From Mucilaginibacter sp. OK283 (GTDB lineage: Bacteria; Bacteroidota; Bacteroidia; Sphingobacteriales; Sphingobacteriaceae): DNA of 64,000 nt. Location of the stretch: the NCBI RefSeq assembly GCF_900110415.1, contig NZ_FODR01000014.1, positions 1 through 64,000 on the forward strand, in the 5' to 3' direction. Numbering within the stretch: position 1 is the first letter of the stretch; every line of letters starts with the position of its first letter. Position numbers and translations under genes: made by a program. Positions 62,038 to 64,000 of this stretch are shown here, one piece after another. The notes beneath the pieces were generated by a model. The model had not been told where the DNA came from. It saw nothing but the letters and a program-made list of their open reading frames with translations, and did no database searches.

Positions 62038-63203
62038 ATTTTGCCGTTTTTTACATTTAATTCCCATTCAATTTTATCCGTTACCAGCTTACCAAAGCGA
62101 TCTGGCCTCGGTTGGCTTCCCTCGGTAAAATTTTGAGTTCGTAGTAACAAACGGCAAATCAGATCCAAATCTGACAATCCTAAAGTATGATATAAAGGAA
62201 GACACAAAATGCGGGACGCTATACTGTCGCAAATAGGCATTTCCGCACTGTTTACATACGGTAAACTTGATAAAGAAGGAAAAAAATACCTACGACTGTA
62301 TATTTGCGCCAATTCAAGTTTGGCCTTGCTCTCCAACATTAGCTCCTCCGAGCTAAACAAGACCGGGAAATACGCGTAATTATAATCGTCGGCATTTTCA
62401 ACTTTTTGAAATTGAACGTCCAGGTTAGTTAATCGCAGCATATATTGCTCGGTTAAATACCTTCTTTTTTTTAATATCTCATCGGCATAGCGTAAATTAC
62501 AAAGGCCCATAGCTGCATGAAATTCGCAGTTTTTTGCATTGATGCCTTGTTCTGAAAAGCAGTCAACTCCAGAAAAACCAAAATTGCGCATCAACGCCAA
62601 TTTTCTCAGAATTTCCGGATCCTGGGTAAATACTGCGCCCCCTTCTATGGTATGAAATAACTTTGTTGAATGAAAACTGGTTGTGCTGATATCGCCATAT
62701 TCGAATACCGACCGATTTTTATACAAGGTACCAAAGCAATGTGCTGCATCGTAAATAACTTTTAAACCATACCTGTCGGCAATGTCCTGTATAGCCGCAA
62801 TATCGCAAGGGTTACCAAAAACATGCGTAGCCAATATTGCTGTTGTTTTTGAGGTAATTGCAGCTTCAATTTTAGCGGGATCGATATTATATGTTTCCGG
62901 ATCAATATCAACAAAAACGGGAGTGCATTCTTGCCAAACAATTGCGCTTGTTGTTGCCACAAAAGAAAATGGCGTGGTAATAATCTCGCCATGTAATGAC
63001 AATGCTTTAATTGCAAGCTGTAACGCAATTGTACCGTTTGCAACATATAACAAATGATTAACACCCAGGTATTCTTTAAGCTTCAGTTCAAGCGTATTTA
63101 CCAACGGACCATTATTTGTGAGCCACTGGCGTTCCCAAATACTTTTCACATAATCGCAAAATTCTGTTTCTGTAGGCAGAAACGGCTTGGTTACAGGTAT
63201 CAT
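62034..63203 (-). CDS. DegT/DnrJ/EryC1/StrS aminotransferase (second copy)
   Basis: This is a 389-residue PLP aminotransferase-fold protein with TPFSFVATTSAIVW (77-90), YDAAHCFGTLY (D152, H155) and the Schiff-base lysine K181 in SFHSTKLFHTIEGGA. It is a different subgroup from the one at 57888. It overlaps the flippase stop by four bases and the GT2 start by four. It likely makes a second amino sugar. Confidence 0.93.
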   Translation of the reverse strand: MIPVTKPFLPTETEFCDYVKSIWERQWLTNNGPLVNTLELKLKEYLGVNHLLYVANGTIALQLAIKALSLHGEIITTPFSFVATTSAIVWQECTPVFVDIDPETYNIDPAKIEAAITSKTTAILATHVFGNPCDIAAIQDIADRYGLKVIYDAAHCFGTLYKNRSVFEYGDISTTSFHSTKLFHTIEGGAVFTQDPEILRKLALMRNFGFSGVDCFSEQGINAKNCEFHAAMGLCNLRYADEILKKRRYLTEQYMLRLTNLDVQFQKVENADDYNYAYFPVLFSSEELMLESKAKLELAQIYSRRYFFPSLSSLPYVNSAEMPICDSIASRILCLPLYHTLGLSDLDLICRLLLRTQNFTEGSQPRPDRFGKLVTDKIEWELNVKNGKI

Positions 63204-64000
63204 TTTTTAAGAATTAATTGGTTAAAATCTTTAATCGCCGAAAGTTTCACTAATAAGCCTGCGCCAAAATAAACACCAAAATAAATTATGAAAACAATGC
63301 CAATTTGCATAATTGCGGGGGTATAAAGGCTGGTTAGCAACATATCGAGAAAGTAACAAGTAAAACCTAACGTACCGGCTATAGCCAAAATGGGAAAAAT
63401 ATCCTCAATTTGTTCCCTTACCGGGTAGGCTATTAGCCTGCCACTATAAACTGAATTGATGTAATAAGCAATAAGGTTAAAAAATAGCTGAAAATACAAC
63501 AGACCGTATATCCCAAAGGGGATGAAAAGCAAAATTCCGGCAACGCTTAATATTTTTTTTAGCACCTCCAACTTAAAAAACAGAGCGCTTTTACCCAATA
63601 CTTTTAAAATATTCAGATTATATACATGAAGTGGGTACATAATACCGCAAAGACATAATATCTTAAAAAAAGGCACAGCGGGTAACCACTTATCTGTTAA
63701 TAAAATATGAAAAAGCGGCTTAGCAATTAAACTCAGAAATATTAGCGCCGGTGCATTCCAAAACACAACCTGTTGCATTAGCTTTTTATAAACATCTTTT
63801 AAACGCACCGGATCATGGGCTATTTGTGCAAACATTGGGTAAGCAACCTTATTAACCGCGGTAGAAATATTACTTATAGGCAACTGACTAATGGTATCTG
63901 CACGCCAATAAAAACCAAGCAGGCTTGCAGAAAAATATTTGCCAATAATTATTAAGTAAAGGTTTTGATAAACAGTATCCAATAAACCAGATAAAGTCAT
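63200..64000 (-). CDS. Wzx-type oligosaccharide flippase, C-terminal part (cut by window)
   Basis: At least 266 residues of a polytopic protein, truncated at the right window edge. The opening SGLLDTVYQNLYLIIIGKYFSA and YWRADTISQLPISNISTAV are internal to WzxC/TuaB-type flippases, so the ATG at 64000 is probably not the start. About six to seven membrane segments are visible. It moves lipid-linked repeat units across the inner membrane. It is the first gene of the cluster seen from this end. Confidence 0.9.
   Translation of the reverse strand: MTLSGLLDTVYQNLYLIIIGKYFSASLLGFYWRADTISQLPISNISTAVNKVAYPMFAQIAHDPVRLKDVYKKLMQQVVFWNAPALIFLSLIAKPLFHILLTDKWLPAVPFFKILCLCGIMYPLHVYNLNILKVLGKSALFFKLEVLKKILSVAGILLFIPFGIYGLLYFQLFFNLIAYYINSVYSGRLIAYPVREQIEDIFPILAIAGTLGFTCYFLDMLLTSLYTPAIMQIGIVFIIYFGVYFGAGLLVKLSAIKDFNQLILKK

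Overview
The window looks like a chromosomal segment of a Bacteroidota bacterium, most likely family Sphingobacteriaceae (Mucilaginibacter/Pedobacter-like). The grounds are promoter boxes of the TAnnTTTG type, weak or absent Shine-Dalgarno sites, signal peptides and lipoboxes typical of the phylum, and families such as the DUF4982-type GH2 enzymes and HTH-containing PAS proteins. This assignment is by protein character and sequence style; no 16S gene lies in the window. No transposase, phage gene, CRISPR array or tRNA was recognised.

Region 1 (1-1700): three tandem textbook Bacteroidota promoters point leftward out of the window, probably toward an rRNA operon or another very strongly expressed gene. 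An outer-membrane beta-barrel gene follows.

Region 2 (1831-12486): a loose uronate-polysaccharide and gluconeogenesis module. It holds a GH88 unsaturated glucuronyl hydrolase, an AraC regulator divergent from a ppsA-fbp operon, a KdgF-like cupin, a GH2 enzyme and an alginate-lyase-fold polysaccharide lyase. There is no SusC/SusD pair. The likely flow is polymer to unsaturated uronates to pyruvate, then PEP synthase and fructose-1,6-bisphosphatase back to hexoses.

Region 3 (12965-29793): a nearly complete fatty-acid degradation locus. It contains an SDR of dienoyl-CoA reductase type, an enoyl-CoA hydratase, an acyl-CoA synthetase, a thiolase, a FadN-type bifunctional enzyme, an acyl-CoA-binding protein, a thioesterase, EtfA/EtfB and an acyl-CoA dehydrogenase. 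An AraC regulator and a divergent FadL-type channel plus SGNH lipoprotein complete it. The gaps are filled by several families of intergenic repeats.

Region 4 (29932-34187): a patatin-like lipase, a small RRM RNA-binding protein, and a large secreted beta-propeller/HEAT/cytochrome c protein.

Region 5 (34542-64000, every gene on the minus strand): an exopolysaccharide cluster. From the right edge it runs Wzx flippase (cut by the window), aminotransferases, glycosyltransferases, a deacetylase-like protein, the initiating sugar transferase, a Wzy-like polymerase, AsnB, FemAB/GNAT acyltransferase-like proteins, a GINT1-like propeller, a UDP-glucuronate 4-epimerase, a pectate lyase, a PhyH-type dioxygenase and a CapD-like dehydratase. 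At its left end come three regulatory genes: a PAS-AraC(HTH)-PAS-PAS protein, a degenerate receiver protein and a small HTH protein. An MBOAT/SGNH acyltransferase pair follows. The two most unusual items are this PAS/HTH-plus-pseudo-receiver pair and an approximately 90-residue domain shared between the pectate lyase and a stand-alone lipoprotein in the same cluster.
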